A stretch of 64,000 nt of DNA from Corynebacterium halotolerans YIM 70093 = DSM 44683 (GCF_000341345.1 NC_020302.1:414075-478074); one strand, 5' to 3'; shown: positions 20,006 to 29,882, numbered from the stretch's first letter. The notes: generated by a model from the letters alone, not told the origin. Program-made: numbers and translations.

Positions 20006-20911
20006 TCATGATACGTCGTGGCCGCCGACGCCCGCCTTGACCGTGGCCGGGTGCGGGGACGCCTGCAGGTTCACGCTCGCGCGCCTGCGGCAGTGCTCGG
20101 CGAGCACCTCGTAGGACGCCTCGCCCATCAGGGCGATGAGCTCAACCTTCTGGGAGAGCCAGACCGGGTTGGCGTTGGTGTGGCAACCGGCGTCACCGGT
20201 GCACCACCAGTCGAAGTCCTCGCCGCCGTTGCCCCAGGAGCGGCGCTCGTACTCGCCGATCGTGGTGCGCAGGATTTCGACGCCGTCGGAACGGTCCTCG
20301 TAGGCCTCGTGGCGGCGCAGGGGAACCTGCCAGCACACCTCCGGCTTGGCCACCGTCAGGTCGCGGCCCTCGGACACGGCCCACTGGTGCAGGGCACAGC
20401 CCGTGCCCGTCGGCCAGCCCGCACGGTTGGCGAAGATGCAGGCCCCGCCGGTGGTGATCGTCTTCAGGGCGGGCTCGGGCTCGCCGTCGTCACCGTCGAG
20501 CTCGTCCCACTCCAGCCAGGGCTCCAGCACGGCGGGGTCGGCGGCCTCGATGTACGCGTCCACCCCGTCCGGGCGGTTCTGCCAGAACTTCGGGGGCATC
20601 TCCGCGACGGCGTCGTAGAGCTGGTCCCGGTCCTCCTCGTCAGCGAGGTAGGCGCCGTGGACGCAGCAGCCGACATCGGACTGCGTGGCGTCGATACCGT
20701 GGCAGGCGGTGGTGCCGAACATGCAGTTCCAGTGGGATTCCACCCAGGTCAGATCAATGGAGAACGTGTGGAGCGGATCCTCCGGATTGACGAACTCGAA
20801 CCACTCCCGGGGAAAGTCCGGGGCCACTTCGCGTCCCGCCGCGATCGATCTTCCGGCGGGGGAGGAGGCTGGGAAACCGAGAAGAACCTTGGACGACTGT
20901 GGGTGATTCAC
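20006..20911 (-). CDS. cysteine-rich conserved protein, possible metal or Fe-S binder
   Basis: 301 aa from a GTG with GGGAAG just upstream. Cysteines are clustered: C63 and C70 (NCMFGTTAC), C82-C83 (GCCVHG), then [32 protein letters not shown] and EHCRRR. The spacing recalls YkgJ/DUF3109-like zinc or Fe-S proteins, but I cannot assign the family with certainty. No signal peptide or membrane helix. The frame is open to 21010, but a start there would overlap ppx, so 20911 is used. Divergent from ppx across 34 bp. Confidence 0.75.
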   Translation of the reverse strand: MNHPQSSKVLLGFPASSPAGRSIAAGREVAPDFPREWFEFVNPEDPLHTFSIDLTWVESHWNCMFGTTACHGIDATQSDVGCCVHGAYLADEEDRDQLYDAVAEMPPKFWQNRPDGVDAYIEAADPAVLEPWLEWDELDGDDGEPEPALKTITTGGACIFANRAGWPTGTGCALHQWAVSEGRDLTVAKPEVCWQVPLRRHEAYEDRSDGVEILRTTIGEYERRSWGNGGEDFDWWCTGDAGCHTNANPVWLSQKVELIALMGEASYEVLAEHCRRRASVNLQASPHPATVKAGVGGHDVS

Positions 20912-20921
20912 ACTTCCCAAC

Positions 20922-20936
20922 GGTAGACCGTCTACC
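20922..20936. promoter_or_regulatory. 15-bp palindrome in the divergent promoter region
   Basis: GGTAGAC-C-GTCTACC, a perfect odd palindrome, lies in the 34 bp between the divergent cysteine-rich gene and ppx and overlaps the candidate ppx -10 element TACCCT (20933-20938). It could be an operator for both genes; no known consensus recognised. Confidence 0.4.
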
Positions 20937-20945
20937 CTGTACCAT

Positions 20946-21893
20946 GTGCGATTAGGTGTATTGGACGTGGGCAGCAACACTGTCCATCTGGTGGCGGTGG
21001 ATGCCCGCAACGGCGGTCATCCGACTCCGATGAGCGACTGGAAGACCAGTCTACGACTCGTCGAGCTGATCAACGATGACGGCGCCATCGACGAACGGGG
21101 CGTCAAGAAGCTGTCGAAGGCCGTCGGGGAGGCGGCCGAACTCGCCGGGACGCTCGGTTGCTCCGAGATCATGCCCTTCGCCACCTCAGCGGTCCGCTCC
21201 GCGGCCAACTCCGACGAGGTCCTCGACCGGGTGGAGGAGGAGACCGGTGTGCGCCTGCGGATCCTCTCCGGCGCGGACGAGGCCCGCCTGACGTTCCTCG
21301 CGGTGCGCCGCTGGTACGGCTGGTCCGCCGGACGCATCACCAATCTCGACATCGGCGGCGGCTCCCTGGAGCTGTCCACCGGCTCCGACGAGGAACCCGA
21401 CGTCGCCGTCTCCCTCGACCTCGGGGCCGGCCGCCTGACCCACCGGTGGTTCGACACCGATCCGCCTGCGCGCAAGAAGGTCAATCTGCTGCGCGACTAC
21501 ATCGACGCCGAGCTCGCCGATGCCACGCGTCAGATGCGGGCTTTCGGCCCCGCCGGCCTGGCGGTGGGCACCTCCAAGACCTTCCGCACCCTCGCCCGCC
21601 TGACTGGTGCCGCACCGAGCTCCGAGGGCCCCTATGTCAAGCGCACCCTGACCGCACCAGGTCTGCGCCAGCTGATCGCCTTCATCACCCGCATGACCGC
21701 GGCCGACCGGGCCGAGCTCGAGGGCATCAGCTCCGACCGTTCGCACCAGATCGTCGCCGGCGCCCTCGTCGCCGAGGCCAGTATGCGCGCCCTCGGACTG
21801 GAGAAGCTCGAGATTTGTCCGTGGGCTCTCCGCGAGGGTGTCATTCTCCGGCGGATCGACACGGGACTGCCTCAGGAAAGGACGCAATCATGA
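20946..21893 (+). CDS. ppx: Ppx/GppA family exopolyphosphatase
   Basis: 315 aa, actin-like ATPase fold: N-terminal [14 protein letters not shown] (phosphate 1 loop), [16 protein letters not shown], the conserved glycine loop [11 protein letters not shown] and [14 protein letters not shown]. The family hydrolyses polyphosphate or pppGpp; in Corynebacteriales the copy beside proC is a polyphosphatase, so that is inferred. GTG start 7 nt after TACCCT, consistent with a leaderless transcript. The stop overlaps the next gene by 4 bp (ATGA). Confidence 0.92.
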   Translation: MRLGVLDVGSNTVHLVAVDARNGGHPTPMSDWKTSLRLVELINDDGAIDERGVKKLSKAVGEAAELAGTLGCSEIMPFATSAVRSAANSDEVLDRVEEETGVRLRILSGADEARLTFLAVRRWYGWSAGRITNLDIGGGSLELSTGSDEEPDVAVSLDLGAGRLTHRWFDTDPPARKKVNLLRDYIDAELADATRQMRAFGPAGLAVGTSKTFRTLARLTGAAPSSEGPYVKRTLTAPGLRQLIAFITRMTAADRAELEGISSDRSHQIVAGALVAEASMRALGLEKLEICPWALREGVILRRIDTGLPQERTQS

Positions 21894-23410
21894 GCGACGA
21901 CAAGCAACTGACCGTTGCCGAGCTGCTCGCTCGCGCGGGGAAGGACAAGGACTCCGCGTCGGAGGAGAAGCCGAAACGCCGACGTCGCCGCAGCCTCGAG
22001 GAGGGCGGCATCTCCGTCGCCGAGCTCACCGGTTCCATCCCGAAGGTCAAGGAAGCGCCGGCCGAGTCCCGGCACTCCTCCGTGCCCATCGACGCCCCGG
22101 CGGAGACGAAGGCGGACGAGCCGAAGGCCGGCGGGAAGAGTGAGGGCAAGGGCGAGAGAAAAACTACCGGCACCCCTGCTGACAAGCCTGCGGCCAAGCC
22201 CGATACGCCTGCCAAGCCGGCAGAGAAGGCTGCTGACAAGCCTGCGGCCAAGGCCGGTGAGTCCGCCAAGCCGACAGAGAAGGCCACCGAGAAGTCGGCG
22301 GCCAAGCCGGGTACGCCTGCCAAGCCGGCAGAGAAGGCCACCGAGAAGTCGGCGGCCAAACCCGCCGAAAAGCAGATCAGCGAGAAGGTCGGCAGTCGCC
22401 CGGCAGGGGCGAAATCGGCCGAGAAGATGGCCGGGAAGGCGGCAGAAAAGCCCGCGGCAAAACCGGATGCCCCTAAGGCTGCCGGGAAACCCGCCGAGGC
22501 GAAGCCTGCGGACGGAAAGCCTGCGGGGGCAGCCCCGTCCCCGACTCCGGCACCGAAGACCACTGGCAAGGCGGCCGAGAAGGCAGCGGACAAACCCACC
22601 GAAAAGACGAAGGCCCCGGAGAAGTCGGTCGACAAGCCAGCTGAGAAGGGCACCAGGAAGGCGACCGGCACCACGGCGCCCGCCGCTAAGGCCCCGACGG
22701 TGAAGGCGCCCGCCGGGACAACTCCGGGCGCCTCGGTTGCGGCGACCTCGGTGGCGAAGGCTGCGGACGCCGGCAAGTCCGTCGATAAGAAGGCCGCAGC
22801 CAAGAAGTCCGAAGACGGGAAGACCGACGAAGGCAAGAAGCCGGCGGCGGATAAGACCGACAAGACCGACAAGACCGAAAAGGCCGACAAGAGCGGCAAA
22901 GCGCAGGATTCCGCCGCACCGGCGGCCCACGACACGACGGTGCTCGGGAAGGTCCACGCGGACGAGCCGGTCCGCAGGCAGCCCACCGCTCCGGCCGCCA
23001 AGTCCGCGGCTGCCTCGGCCGCCGTTCTGGGCGGTGCCCGGGACGCGGAGGAGACCGGGCAGATGCCGGCCGTCGGGTCAGATGGCCCTGCCGACGCCGA
23101 CGCGGATGTCGACAAGTGGGATGAGGAGGGTGTCGACGCCGGCGACGGCGACGAGCAGATCTCCATGGGCGCGGTTCTACTGATGGCTCTGATCGGCATT
23201 GTGGTCGGTGTCCTGGTGTTCCTGGGCTTCGATCTGCTGTGGGGACGGTTCAACCGCATCATCGTCGCCCTGCTGGCGCTCGCGGTCACCGGCGTGATGG
23301 TCGCCGTCGTCCACGCCCTGCGCCCCGCCCGCGACCAGCTGTCGATGGTCCTCGCGGGCGTCGTCGGCCTGGTGATGACCTTCGGCCCGCTCGCCATCAT
23401 CGTGCTGTAG
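21890..23410 (+). CDS. Lys/Ala/Pro-repeat protein with C-terminal membrane helices
   Basis: 506 aa in three parts. Residues 1-70 are conserved-looking ([15 protein letters not shown], basic [19 protein letters not shown]). Residues about 70-340 are low-complexity, with degenerate repeats of the type [18 protein letters not shown], resembling histone H1 or HU-type tails. Residues 420-506 contain three membrane helices ([20 protein letters not shown] and two more). The strongly basic tail would be cytoplasmic if the N-terminus is inside. Function unknown. ATGA overlap with ppx and a good SD (AGGAAAGGA). Confidence 0.82.
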   Translation: MSDDKQLTVAELLARAGKDKDSASEEKPKRRRRRSLEEGGISVAELTGSIPKVKEAPAESRHSSVPIDAPAETKADEPKAGGKSEGKGERKTTGTPADKPAAKPDTPAKPAEKAADKPAAKAGESAKPTEKATEKSAAKPGTPAKPAEKATEKSAAKPAEKQISEKVGSRPAGAKSAEKMAGKAAEKPAAKPDAPKAAGKPAEAKPADGKPAGAAPSPTPAPKTTGKAAEKAADKPTEKTKAPEKSVDKPAEKGTRKATGTTAPAAKAPTVKAPAGTTPGASVAATSVAKAADAGKSVDKKAAAKKSEDGKTDEGKKPAADKTDKTDKTEKADKSGKAQDSAAPAAHDTTVLGKVHADEPVRRQPTAPAAKSAAASAAVLGGARDAEETGQMPAVGSDGPADADADVDKWDEEGVDAGDGDEQISMGAVLLMALIGIVVGVLVFLGFDLLWGRFNRIIVALLALAVTGVMVAVVHALRPARDQLSMVLAGVVGLVMTFGPLAIIVL

Positions 23411-23430
23411 GACGCCCCACCCGGCCGAAA

Positions 23431-23470
23431 GGGCCCCCGCGGCACCCCGCGTGGTGCCGCGGGGGCCGTT
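23431..23470 (+). terminator. strong hairpin upstream of proC
   Basis: 15-bp arms GGCCCCCGCGGCACC and GGTGCCGCGGGGGCC around a short loop, ending with GTTGT. It follows the repeat-protein stop by about 20 bp and ends only 24 bp before the proC ATG. Confidence 0.75.
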
Positions 23471-23490
23471 GTCGTGGCAGGGTGGAAGCC

Positions 23491-24318
23491 ATGACCACTA
23501 TCGCTGTACTCGGAGGCGGCAAGATCGGCGAAGCGCTGATCTCGGGCCTCATCGCCGCGGGCACCGCTCCGCAATCCATCAACGTGACCAACCGGCGCGC
23601 CGAACGCGGCCAGGAGCTGCGCGAGACCTACGGAATTCACGACCTCACGGACAACCGGCAGGCGGTCGAGGGGGCCGACGTCGTGTTCCTCTGCGTCAAA
23701 CCGAAGGGCATTCCCGCCCTGTTGACGGAGATCGCCGACACCATCGACGGTAATGACGTCTCCACGGTCGTGGTGTCCATGGCCGCGGGAATTCCCCTGG
23801 CGGCGATGGAGGACGCCCTGGTCGCCGGCACTCCGGTCGTACGCGTCATGCCCAACACCCCGATGCTCGTCGGCAAGGGCATGAACGCGGTGGCACCGGG
23901 ACGGTTCGTCAATGAGGAACAGCTCGACGTCGTCGCGCGACTGCTGGGCAGCGTCGGCGACGTTGTCAACGTGGCGGAATCCGACCTTGACGCGGTCACC
24001 GCGATGTCGGGCTCCTCGCCGGCCTACTTCTTCCTCGTCGCTGAGGCGCTGATCGACGCCGGAGTCTCCCTCGGCCTCACCCGCGATGTCGCGCAGAAGC
24101 TGGTCACGAGCTCCGCGGCGGGCGCGGGTGCGATGCTCGCCGAGTCCGGGATCGACCCGACCACGCTGCGCGCGAACGTCTCATCCCCGGCGGGGACGAC
24201 GGTGGCGGCCCTGCGGGAGCTGGAGGAGTCCGGTATCCGTGGTGCCTTCTTCCGCGCCGCCGAGGCCTGCGCCACCCGCTCCGCTGAGCTGGGTGCCCCC
24301 GCCACCCCGGAGAAGTAG
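23491..24318 (+). CDS. proC: pyrroline-5-carboxylate reductase
   Basis: Last step of proline synthesis, NADPH-dependent reduction of pyrroline-5-carboxylate. 275 aa: Rossmann motif [36 protein letters not shown], and the C-terminal signature [25 protein letters not shown]...TTVAAL. Start ATG at 23491; the longer frame upstream is not family-like. Because a terminator ends 24 bp upstream, the promoter must overlap it or proC depends on read-through. Confidence 0.95.
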   Translation: MTTIAVLGGGKIGEALISGLIAAGTAPQSINVTNRRAERGQELRETYGIHDLTDNRQAVEGADVVFLCVKPKGIPALLTEIADTIDGNDVSTVVVSMAAGIPLAAMEDALVAGTPVVRVMPNTPMLVGKGMNAVAPGRFVNEEQLDVVARLLGSVGDVVNVAESDLDAVTAMSGSSPAYFFLVAEALIDAGVSLGLTRDVAQKLVTSSAAGAGAMLAESGIDPTTLRANVSSPAGTTVAALRELEESGIRGAFFRAAEACATRSAELGAPATPEK

Positions 24319-24342
24319 TCCGGACGGCGGGAAGCGCGGGAC

Positions 24343-24371
24343 GGCCGGGGCCGACACGGTCGGCCTGGCCG
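24343..24371 (+). terminator. possible proC terminator hairpin
   Basis: GGCCGAC-ACG-GTCGGCC perfect 7-bp arms, extended by imperfect GGCC pairing, 30-50 bp after proC; no T-rich tail, so assignment is weak. The rest of the 210-bp gap before the next gene shows no gene. Confidence 0.4.
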
Positions 24372-24528
24372 GAGTTGAACGGTGCGCGCCATTTCTCCTC
24401 CGACACACCCCGTGATTATTTGCACTTAGGTCGCAAGAGTCACACCGTTCACGCTAAGCTGGTCCAAGCACGTGCGTGTCCGTTCTGTGGGAGGGGAAGC
24501 CTACAGCGCGCCATTTGCTGAAGGGTAG

Positions 24529-24729
24529 ATGAATATTATGGCTAATGAAGATAAGGGAACCTTCCTGACGGTCGCAGAGGTCGCCGACATCATGCGCGTG
24601 TCGAAGATGACCGTTTACCGGCTCGTCCATGCCGGTGAGCTGCCGGCGGTGCGTGTGGGCAGGTCCTTCCGTGTCCATGAGAAGGCGGTCAGCGATTACC
24701 TGGACTCCTCGTACTTCGAGGCCGGATAG
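24529..24729 (+). CDS. excisionase-family helix-turn-helix protein
   Basis: 66 aa. MerR/excisionase-type HTH: FLTVAEVADIMRVSKMTVYRLVHAGELPAVRVGRSFRV covers residues about 12-50. Probably a DNA-binding regulator rather than a phage excisionase; the same gene lies between proC and the bS22 gene in mycobacteria (Rv0500A). ATGs at 24529 and 24538 are both possible; GAAGGG lies 3 nt before the first. Partner genes unknown. Confidence 0.88.
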   Translation: MNIMANEDKGTFLTVAEVADIMRVSKMTVYRLVHAGELPAVRVGRSFRVHEKAVSDYLDSSYFEAG

Positions 24730-24775
24730 CCGTCGGACAGCCACCGGAGGGGCCACGTACCACCGGTGTGTTTCC

Positions 24776-24823
24776 GCGGCGCCCGCGACTTCCTTCGGGG
24801 AGCGGCGGGCGCCGCAGCTGTTT
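24776..24823 (+). terminator. terminator after the HTH gene
   Basis: Perfect 10-bp arms GCGGCGCCCG (24776-24785) and CGGGCGCCGC (24806-24815) followed by AGCTGTTT. Confidence 0.65.
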
Positions 24824-24848
24824 CCGGGCCCTTTCCACCGCCGGGTTT

Positions 24849-24877
24849 TTGGACCGCGGAGTGCGGCCCGGTATGCT
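24849..24877 (+). promoter_or_regulatory. sigma-70-type promoter for the bS22 gene
   Basis: -35 TTGGAC (24849-24854), 17-bp spacer, -10 TATGCT (24872-24877). Predicted start near 24884, leaving a leader of about 150 nt before the bS22 ATG. Confidence 0.65.
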
Positions 24878-25032
24878 GTAACGCATTCGTGCCGGTGATC
24901 CATCCGCGCTGGCCGCCTTCCACCCCGGCGGCCAACCGTCGAGCGTGCACCTCGACGGCGGAGATCCTCACGGGTCCGTGGCTGGGCCGGCAGGTCTGTA
25001 CGTACAACCATTCATGAAGCGAGGAAACCTCT

Positions 25033-25134
25033 ATGGGTTCTGTCATCAAGAAGCGCCGCAAGCGTATGTCCAAGAAGAAGCACCGCAAGATGCTGCGCCG
25101 CACCCGCGTTCAGCGTCGTAAGCTCGGCAAGTAA
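25033..25134 (+). CDS. small ribosomal protein bS22 (AURKAIP1/COX24 domain)
   Basis: 33 aa, extremely basic (about half Lys/Arg): begins [18 protein letters not shown] and ends RRKLGK. This is the actinobacterial small-subunit protein bS22, identified in mycobacterial ribosome structures and encoded after proC and the HTH gene as Rv0500B. GAGGAAA lies upstream of the ATG. The gene has its own promoter and terminator. Confidence 0.92.
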   Translation: MGSVIKKRRKRMSKKKHRKMLRRTRVQRRKLGK

Positions 25135-25158
25135 GCCGCTTCGGTTCGCCGATCCACG

Positions 25159-25200
25159 CGCCGCGCCTTCCCGGTCCTGTTCCGGGGGAGCGCGGCGTTC
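25159..25200 (+). terminator. terminator of the bS22 gene
   Basis: Arms CGCCGCGC (25159-25166) and GCGCGGCG (25190-25197) with inner TTCCCGG/CCGGGGGA pairing, followed by TTC. It lies between the convergent bS22 and HAD genes and may serve both. Confidence 0.75.
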
Positions 25201-25230
25201 GTGTGTCCGGGGCCCGTGGCCCGGACCCCG

Positions 25231-26325
25231 TCACGCCGCCTGGTGCGGCTGTGGACCGGGGGTGGCGCCGGGACTGCGGCGGAAGAGGCGCCAGCCGCAG
25301 ACGGAGAAGGCCGCGGTGGCCAGTGCCGGCACCCCCCAGGTGCGCACGGCGCGGCGGATGCTGCGGTAGTCGCGGATCGCCCACCCGCGCAGGGCGGCCT
25401 CCCTGCGCAGCTTCTTGTCGGGGTTGATGGCCACGGCGGTGCCCACCATCGACAGCATGGGAATGTCGTTGATGGAGTCGGAGTAGGCGGTGCAGCGCGA
25501 CATGTCCAGCTGCTCAATCGCGGAGAGCGCGGCCACGGCGTGCTTCTTGCCCGGGCCGTGGAGGATGTCGCCGACCAGCCGGCCGGTGAAGCGCCCCTCC
25601 TCGTCGACCTCGGCGACGGTGCCGAGCGCGCCCGTGAAGCCGAAGCGGCGGGCGAGGATCTGGGCCAGCTGCACCGGGGTGGCGGTGACCAGCCACACCT
25701 GGTGGCCGGCCTGCAGGTGCATCTGGGCCAGCTCCCGGGTGCCCGGCCACGCCTTGCCCACCATGTGCGAGTCGACGATCTCCTCGCACAATTCGACCAG
25801 CTCCGCGACGGTGCGTCCCTGAATGAACTCAAGCGCCTGGGTGCGGCCCTCCGCCACGTCCGTGGCGTTCTCGGAGCCGGTGAAACGGAACTTGAGCTGC
25901 TTCCAGGCGATCGGAAGGATCTCGGAGAGCCGGAAGTAGCGTCTGCGGGCCAGTCCCATGGCGAAGACGATCAGCGAGGACCCCTGGATGAGGGTGTTGT
26001 CCACGTCGAAGAACGCGGCGGCGCCGACATCCTCCGGAATGTCCGGATCCGGGGTGGAGATCCGGAATCCGCCGGCCGCCTCGATCGACCCGGAGACGGA
26101 CTCCACGCCCGAGGAGAATGCGTCCAGCTCGATGCCGAAGGTCTCCTGCACGGCGGCGGCGGCCGCGGCCTCACCGGCGGTGCGCTGCGTGTGCTCGTCG
26201 ATGGGGGGCAGGGCGCGGTCCTCGACGAATCGCCGGAGGTTGCCCCGGGTGGCGCTCCAGCTGGCCAGGAACTCCTGCGGGGAACCGGGGAACGAGGGCT
26301 GCTCGGGGTTCACGGCGGTGTTCAT
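25231..26325 (-). CDS. HAD-IB hydrolase, SerB-like phosphatase
   Basis: 364 aa. Motif [16 protein letters not shown] (about residue 100) has the DxDxT nucleophile; motif II is LVTATP; motif III and IV are [11 protein letters not shown] and [14 protein letters not shown]-terminal hydrophobic helix (about 335-350) may anchor it. The roughly 95-residue N-terminal extension is Ala/Glu-rich. Orthologous to the SerB1-type gene (Rv0505c) of mycobacteria; phosphoserine as substrate is an annotation habit rather than proven. SD GAGGAAG just before the ATG. Divergent from the glutaredoxin-like gene. Confidence 0.88.
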   Translation of the reverse strand: MNTAVNPEQPSFPGSPQEFLASWSATRGNLRRFVEDRALPPIDEHTQRTAGEAAAAAAVQETFGIELDAFSSGVESVSGSIEAAGGFRISTPDPDIPEDVGAAAFFDVDNTLIQGSSLIVFAMGLARRRYFRLSEILPIAWKQLKFRFTGSENATDVAEGRTQALEFIQGRTVAELVELCEEIVDSHMVGKAWPGTRELAQMHLQAGHQVWLVTATPVQLAQILARRFGFTGALGTVAEVDEEGRFTGRLVGDILHGPGKKHAVAALSAIEQLDMSRCTAYSDSINDIPMLSMVGTAVAINPDKKLRREAALRGWAIRDYRSIRRAVRTWGVPALATAAFSVCGWRLFRRSPGATPGPQPHQAA

Positions 26326-26476
26326 GCCTTCCTCTCGGCGGCCGGGATACGTGGATGTGCCCCCGGCTCGGTATCGTGTCCATCGTAGGTCCGACGCAGC
26401 CCCGCCGCTCGAATGAGGATGCGGCCGCAACGGTGGGGGGTTCCGCGTCGGATGTCCCGGAGAGGGAGAAAGGACG

Positions 26477-26737
26477 GTGGCGGGGATGGAGTCCGGATCC
26501 CGGCACACGGTAGAACTGATGGTGCGCACCACCTGCGGGTCCTGCGCGCGGGTGGCCGAGCAGATCACCCCGGTCGTCGAGGCGGCCGGGTGCTCGCTCG
26601 AGGTCCGCAACGTCGACCATGATCCCGAGCTGGCGGTGGAGTACGGTGACCGGGTCCCGGTCGTCGTCATCGATGACGAGGAGTTCGCCTGCTGGGAGGT
26701 CGACGATGACGAGCTGGCGGACGAGCTCTCCCGGTAG
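26477..26737 (+). CDS. glutaredoxin-like thiol protein
   Basis: 86 aa (83 from the alternative start). Thioredoxin-fold strand [18 protein letters not shown] with a CGSC pair, a cis-Pro region [17 protein letters not shown], and a short C-terminal helix. Matches the DUF836/glutaredoxin-like family encoded just before hemA in actinobacteria (Rv0508). Starts: GTG at 26477, ATG at 26486; the two purine-rich stretches upstream suit either. Possible partner for haem-enzyme thiols, by position only. Confidence 0.83.
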   Translation: MAGMESGSRHTVELMVRTTCGSCARVAEQITPVVEAAGCSLEVRNVDHDPELAVEYGDRVPVVVIDDEEFACWEVDDDELADELSR

Positions 26738-26782
26738 CTTTTATGGGGGTGCTCCCAGGGCGGATACAGGTTCCGGGGAGAG

Positions 26783-26813
26783 TGGGGGTATCCTTTTGTA
26801 TGATATGCCCCCA
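26783..26813 (+). promoter_or_regulatory. hemA promoter with overlapping inverted repeat
   Basis: A -10-like TATGAT (26799-26804) is enclosed by the near-perfect inverted repeat TGGGGGTAT (26783-26791)/ATGCCCCCA (26805-26813). The position suggests an operator at the start of the haem cluster. No clear -35. Confidence 0.45.
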
Positions 26814-26864
26814 ACCCCCAGTCCCCCGGGACTGTCGTGCAGTGAAAGAACGGTGAAGGAAATC

Positions 26865-28217
26865 GTGAGTGTGCTCGTCGTGGGAATGTCGCACAGGTCG
26901 GCGCCGGTCGCCCTCCTTGAACGACTGAGCATGGACGAGACGGTGCGCCATGACACCACCACCAATCTGGTTCAGCGCCCGTCCCTGTCCGAGGCGATGA
27001 TCATCTCCACCTGCAACCGGCTCGAGGTCTACTCGGTGACCAACAGCTTCCACCGCGGGGTGCAGGACATCGTGGAGGTCCTCCACGAGGTCTCCGACGT
27101 CGATGTCGAGACGCTGCGTGGTTACCTCTACGTCCGCTACGCCGACGCCGCCGCCGAGCACATGATGGTCGTCGCCTCCGGCCTGGATTCCATGGTCGTC
27201 GGTGAGCAGCAGATCATCGGCCAGGTGCGCACCGCGTACCAGGAGGCCAGCGACAAGGGGACCGTCGGCCCGGCCCTGCACTCGCTGGCGCAGTCGGCGC
27301 TGCACGCCGGCAAGCGGGTGCACTCCGAGACCGACATCGACGACGCCGGCGCCTCCATGGTCTCCTTCGCCATCGACGAGGCGCTGCGCCAGCTGGACGC
27401 CACCGACCTGGGCGGGCGCACCGCGCTCGTGCTCGGGGCGGGGGCGATGGCCTCGCTGGCGGCGACCCACCTGGGTCGGCTCGGCGTCGACAGGCTCGTG
27501 ATCGCCAACCGCACGCGCGAGCGGGCCGAGCGGCTGGCCGGGCACGCGCACGAGGCCGGCGTCGCCGCCGACGTCGTCGACTACGAGGACCGGGCGGCCG
27601 CGCTGGAGCACGTCGACCTGGCGGTCTCCGCCACCGGCGCCGACGACTTCACCATCACCGCCGCGAACCTGCCCGCCAACCGCGAGGGTGGGCTCATGCT
27701 CATCGACCTGTCCATGCCGCGCGACATCTCCGATGACGTCGTCGAGCGGGACGGCGTCCACCTCGTCAACATCGAGCGCCTGCACAAGTCGCTGAACAGT
27801 CGCGATTCCGGCGCCGAGGGGCACCGGGACGCCCTCGACATCGTCTCCGAGGAACTCGACGCCTACTCCTCCGACCAGCGGGTGCGCGACGTCGCCCCGG
27901 CCGTGTCCGCGCTGCGCCGCCACGCCTCCGAGCTGGTCGAGGCCGAGCTAACGCGGCTGCAGGGCCGCACGCCGTCGATGGATGGGGCAGACTTCCAGGA
28001 GGTGTCGCGCACGGTGCGCCGCGTCGTCGACAAGCTCCTCCACCAGCCCACCATCCGGGTCAAGGAGCTCGCCGCCGAATCGGGCGTGGTCTCCTACGAG
28101 TCCGCCCTGCAGGAGCTGTTCGGCCTCAAGGCCGTCCAACCCGCGGTCGCCGTCGACGTCTCGGACCTCCCGGAGGGCGACATCAAGGCCGTCGGTACGG
28201 AACCCGGCACACACTAA
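26865..28217 (+). CDS. hemA: glutamyl-tRNA reductase
   Basis: First step of C5-pathway haem synthesis: reduces glutamyl-tRNA(Glu) to glutamate-1-semialdehyde. 450 aa: [15 protein letters not shown], catalytic cysteine C50 in [25 protein letters not shown]-binding [15 protein letters not shown], and a C-terminal dimerisation helix region. GTG start with AAGGA 5 nt upstream; the frame is open much further upstream but is not family-like. Probably the lead gene of the haem cluster, with hemC 11 bp downstream. Confidence 0.97.
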   Translation: MSVLVVGMSHRSAPVALLERLSMDETVRHDTTTNLVQRPSLSEAMIISTCNRLEVYSVTNSFHRGVQDIVEVLHEVSDVDVETLRGYLYVRYADAAAEHMMVVASGLDSMVVGEQQIIGQVRTAYQEASDKGTVGPALHSLAQSALHAGKRVHSETDIDDAGASMVSFAIDEALRQLDATDLGGRTALVLGAGAMASLAATHLGRLGVDRLVIANRTRERAERLAGHAHEAGVAADVVDYEDRAAALEHVDLAVSATGADDFTITAANLPANREGGLMLIDLSMPRDISDDVVERDGVHLVNIERLHKSLNSRDSGAEGHRDALDIVSEELDAYSSDQRVRDVAPAVSALRRHASELVEAELTRLQGRTPSMDGADFQEVSRTVRRVVDKLLHQPTIRVKELAAESGVVSYESALQELFGLKAVQPAVAVDVSDLPEGDIKAVGTEPGTH

Positions 28218-28228
28218 GGAGCACACCC

Positions 28229-29152
28229 ATGACCTTCAAGATCGGAACCCGCGGCTCGAAGCTGGCCACCACCCAGGCCGGCCACGTGCGCGACGCGCTC
28301 ATCGCCGCCGGGTTCGACTCCGAACTGCACATCGTCACCACCCAGGGTGACGTCAACATGGCCCCGGTCGAGCGCATCGGCGTCGGCGTGTTCACCCAGG
28401 CCCTGCGTGAGGCACTGGAGGCGGGGGAGTGCGACATCGCCGTCCACTCCTTCAAGGATCTGCCCACCGCCTGGGACGAGCGTTTCGTCCTGGTCGTGCC
28501 GCCGCGTGCCGACGCCCGTGAGGCGCTCATCGCCCGCGACGGACTGACCCTGGAGACCCTCCCGGAGGGTGCGAAAGTGGGCACCTCCGCGCCACGGCGC
28601 ATCTCACAGCTGAAGGCGAAGCGCCCCGACCTGGACATCCGCCCGCTGCGCGGCAACATCGAGACGCGGATGGGCAAGGTCACCTCCGGTGAGCTCGACG
28701 CCGTCGTGCTGGCCTACGCGGGCCTGCGCCGCACCGATCTCGGTGACCGCGCGACCCAGGTCTTCGAGCCCTCCGAGGTCCTGCCGGCCCCGGCCCAGGG
28801 TGCCCTGGCCGTAGAGTGCCGGGCCGACGACGAGCGGGCCGTCGCCGCCCTGGAGCGTCTGGTGGACCCCGACACCACTGTCGCGGCCATGGCCGAGCGT
28901 GCCCTGCTCAATCGCCTCGAGGCCGGCTGCACCGCCCCAGTGGCGGCCCATGCGGAGCTCTTCGACAACCAGCTGACCCTGACCGCCGGAGTGTTCGCCC
29001 TCGACGGCTCCCGCCAGCTGGTGACCAACGAGGCCGTGCAGGTCCCGGACTCCGGGCTGGCCGACGCGACCGCGGTGGTCACCGCCCTGGGACGCGACCT
29101 CGCCGATGAGCTGCTGCACGACGGTGCGGCGGACCTGATGGCCGCCGAGTAA
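28229..29152 (+). CDS. hemC: hydroxymethylbilane synthase (porphobilinogen deaminase)
   Basis: Polymerises four porphobilinogens to hydroxymethylbilane. 307 aa: [13 protein letters not shown] at the N-terminus, HSFKDLPT with the catalytic aspartate, [24 protein letters not shown], and the dipyrromethane cofactor cysteine in [21 protein letters not shown] before the ATG. Follows hemA by 11 bp. Confidence 0.97.
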   Translation: MTFKIGTRGSKLATTQAGHVRDALIAAGFDSELHIVTTQGDVNMAPVERIGVGVFTQALREALEAGECDIAVHSFKDLPTAWDERFVLVVPPRADAREALIARDGLTLETLPEGAKVGTSAPRRISQLKAKRPDLDIRPLRGNIETRMGKVTSGELDAVVLAYAGLRRTDLGDRATQVFEPSEVLPAPAQGALAVECRADDERAVAALERLVDPDTTVAAMAERALLNRLEAGCTAPVAAHAELFDNQLTLTAGVFALDGSRQLVTNEAVQVPDSGLADATAVVTALGRDLADELLHDGAADLMAAE

Positions 29153-29232
29153 CGCGTCCAGAAGAAGCCCAGGTAGCTCACAGTGCGGAACCATGGCCCC
29201 CATGGCCCTGACTCCGCTAATCTGAAAAGATC

Positions 29233-29595
29233 ATGGCTGCCCTGAATATCACGGACGGGAAAGTGACCGTCGAATTGGACTGGTGGGAGAAACTCGCCGC
29301 CCGACGGTCCCATCTCACCGTCCCGAGACGTGCCATCCGCCGGGTGACCGTCGTCGACGACGCCTGCTCCGCCGCCGGCGAGGGGCGCCGCGAATCGGCC
29401 ACCCGCATCCGCGGTCTGACCTACACCGGGACCGTGGGTGCCGAGGACGGCACCCGTCAGCGGACCTTCGCGGTCTGCCACGGCCGCCAGCCGGGGCTGG
29501 TGATCGAGCTGGCCGACGTCACCGTCGACCGGATCGTCATCTCCACGGCCCGGGCCCGGCGCTATGCCGAGGAGCTGTGTCCGGTCGACGCCTGA
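29233..29595 (+). CDS. hypothetical protein between hemC and hemD
   Basis: 120 aa, cytosolic, predominantly beta strands: LNITDGKVTVELDWWEKLAARRSH looks like the start of a small barrel with PH-like alternation; two cysteines (DDACSAAGE, EELCPVDA). No recognised domain. A -10-like TAATCT (29218-29223) ends 9 nt before the ATG and GAAAAGA serves as a weak SD. Probably its own short transcript within the haem cluster. Confidence 0.72.
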   Translation: MAALNITDGKVTVELDWWEKLAARRSHLTVPRRAIRRVTVVDDACSAAGEGRRESATRIRGLTYTGTVGAEDGTRQRTFAVCHGRQPGLVIELADVTVDRIVISTARARRYAEELCPVDA

Positions 29596-29811
29596 GCGTG
29601 TCCGGGGAGGGTTCCGGAGGCGGGCTTCCGCGCCGGACGACGGTCAGGCGTTTTTCTATTCTGGGCTTCCTAAATTATGGTGTAGATACCACACGGTGAA
29701 CGCCCCCGAGCGAACTGGCCCCCCTTAGCCGCATTCGCCGCCGCCGGATACCCGGTCGGCCCCGCTCAGTTGGGCGTACATTTGTGTCCTGACCTGTTGT
29801 GACACCCGCAC

Positions 29812-29862
29812 GGCCCGAGGTACCGCGTCCCCCGATCATCTCCCGGGGCCGCCCCTCGGGCC
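29812..29862 (+). promoter_or_regulatory. leader hairpin before hemD
   Basis: Perfect 9-bp arms GGCCCGAGG (29812-29820) and CCTCGGGCC (29854-29862) enclose further GC-rich pairing and end 20 bp before the hemD ATG, directly against its weak SD (GAAAAGA). It has no T tail, so it looks more like a leader structure than a terminator. The rest of the 287-bp gap, including an AT-rich patch near 29650-29690, shows no gene. Confidence 0.4.
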
Positions 29863-29882
29863 CGACACTAGAAAAGATCCGT

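Noticed and set aside
24529..24729. Excisionase as a mark of a prophage or integrated element
   Set aside because: No integrase or attachment site; the gene has a conserved chromosomal position between proC and bS22 in Actinobacteria.
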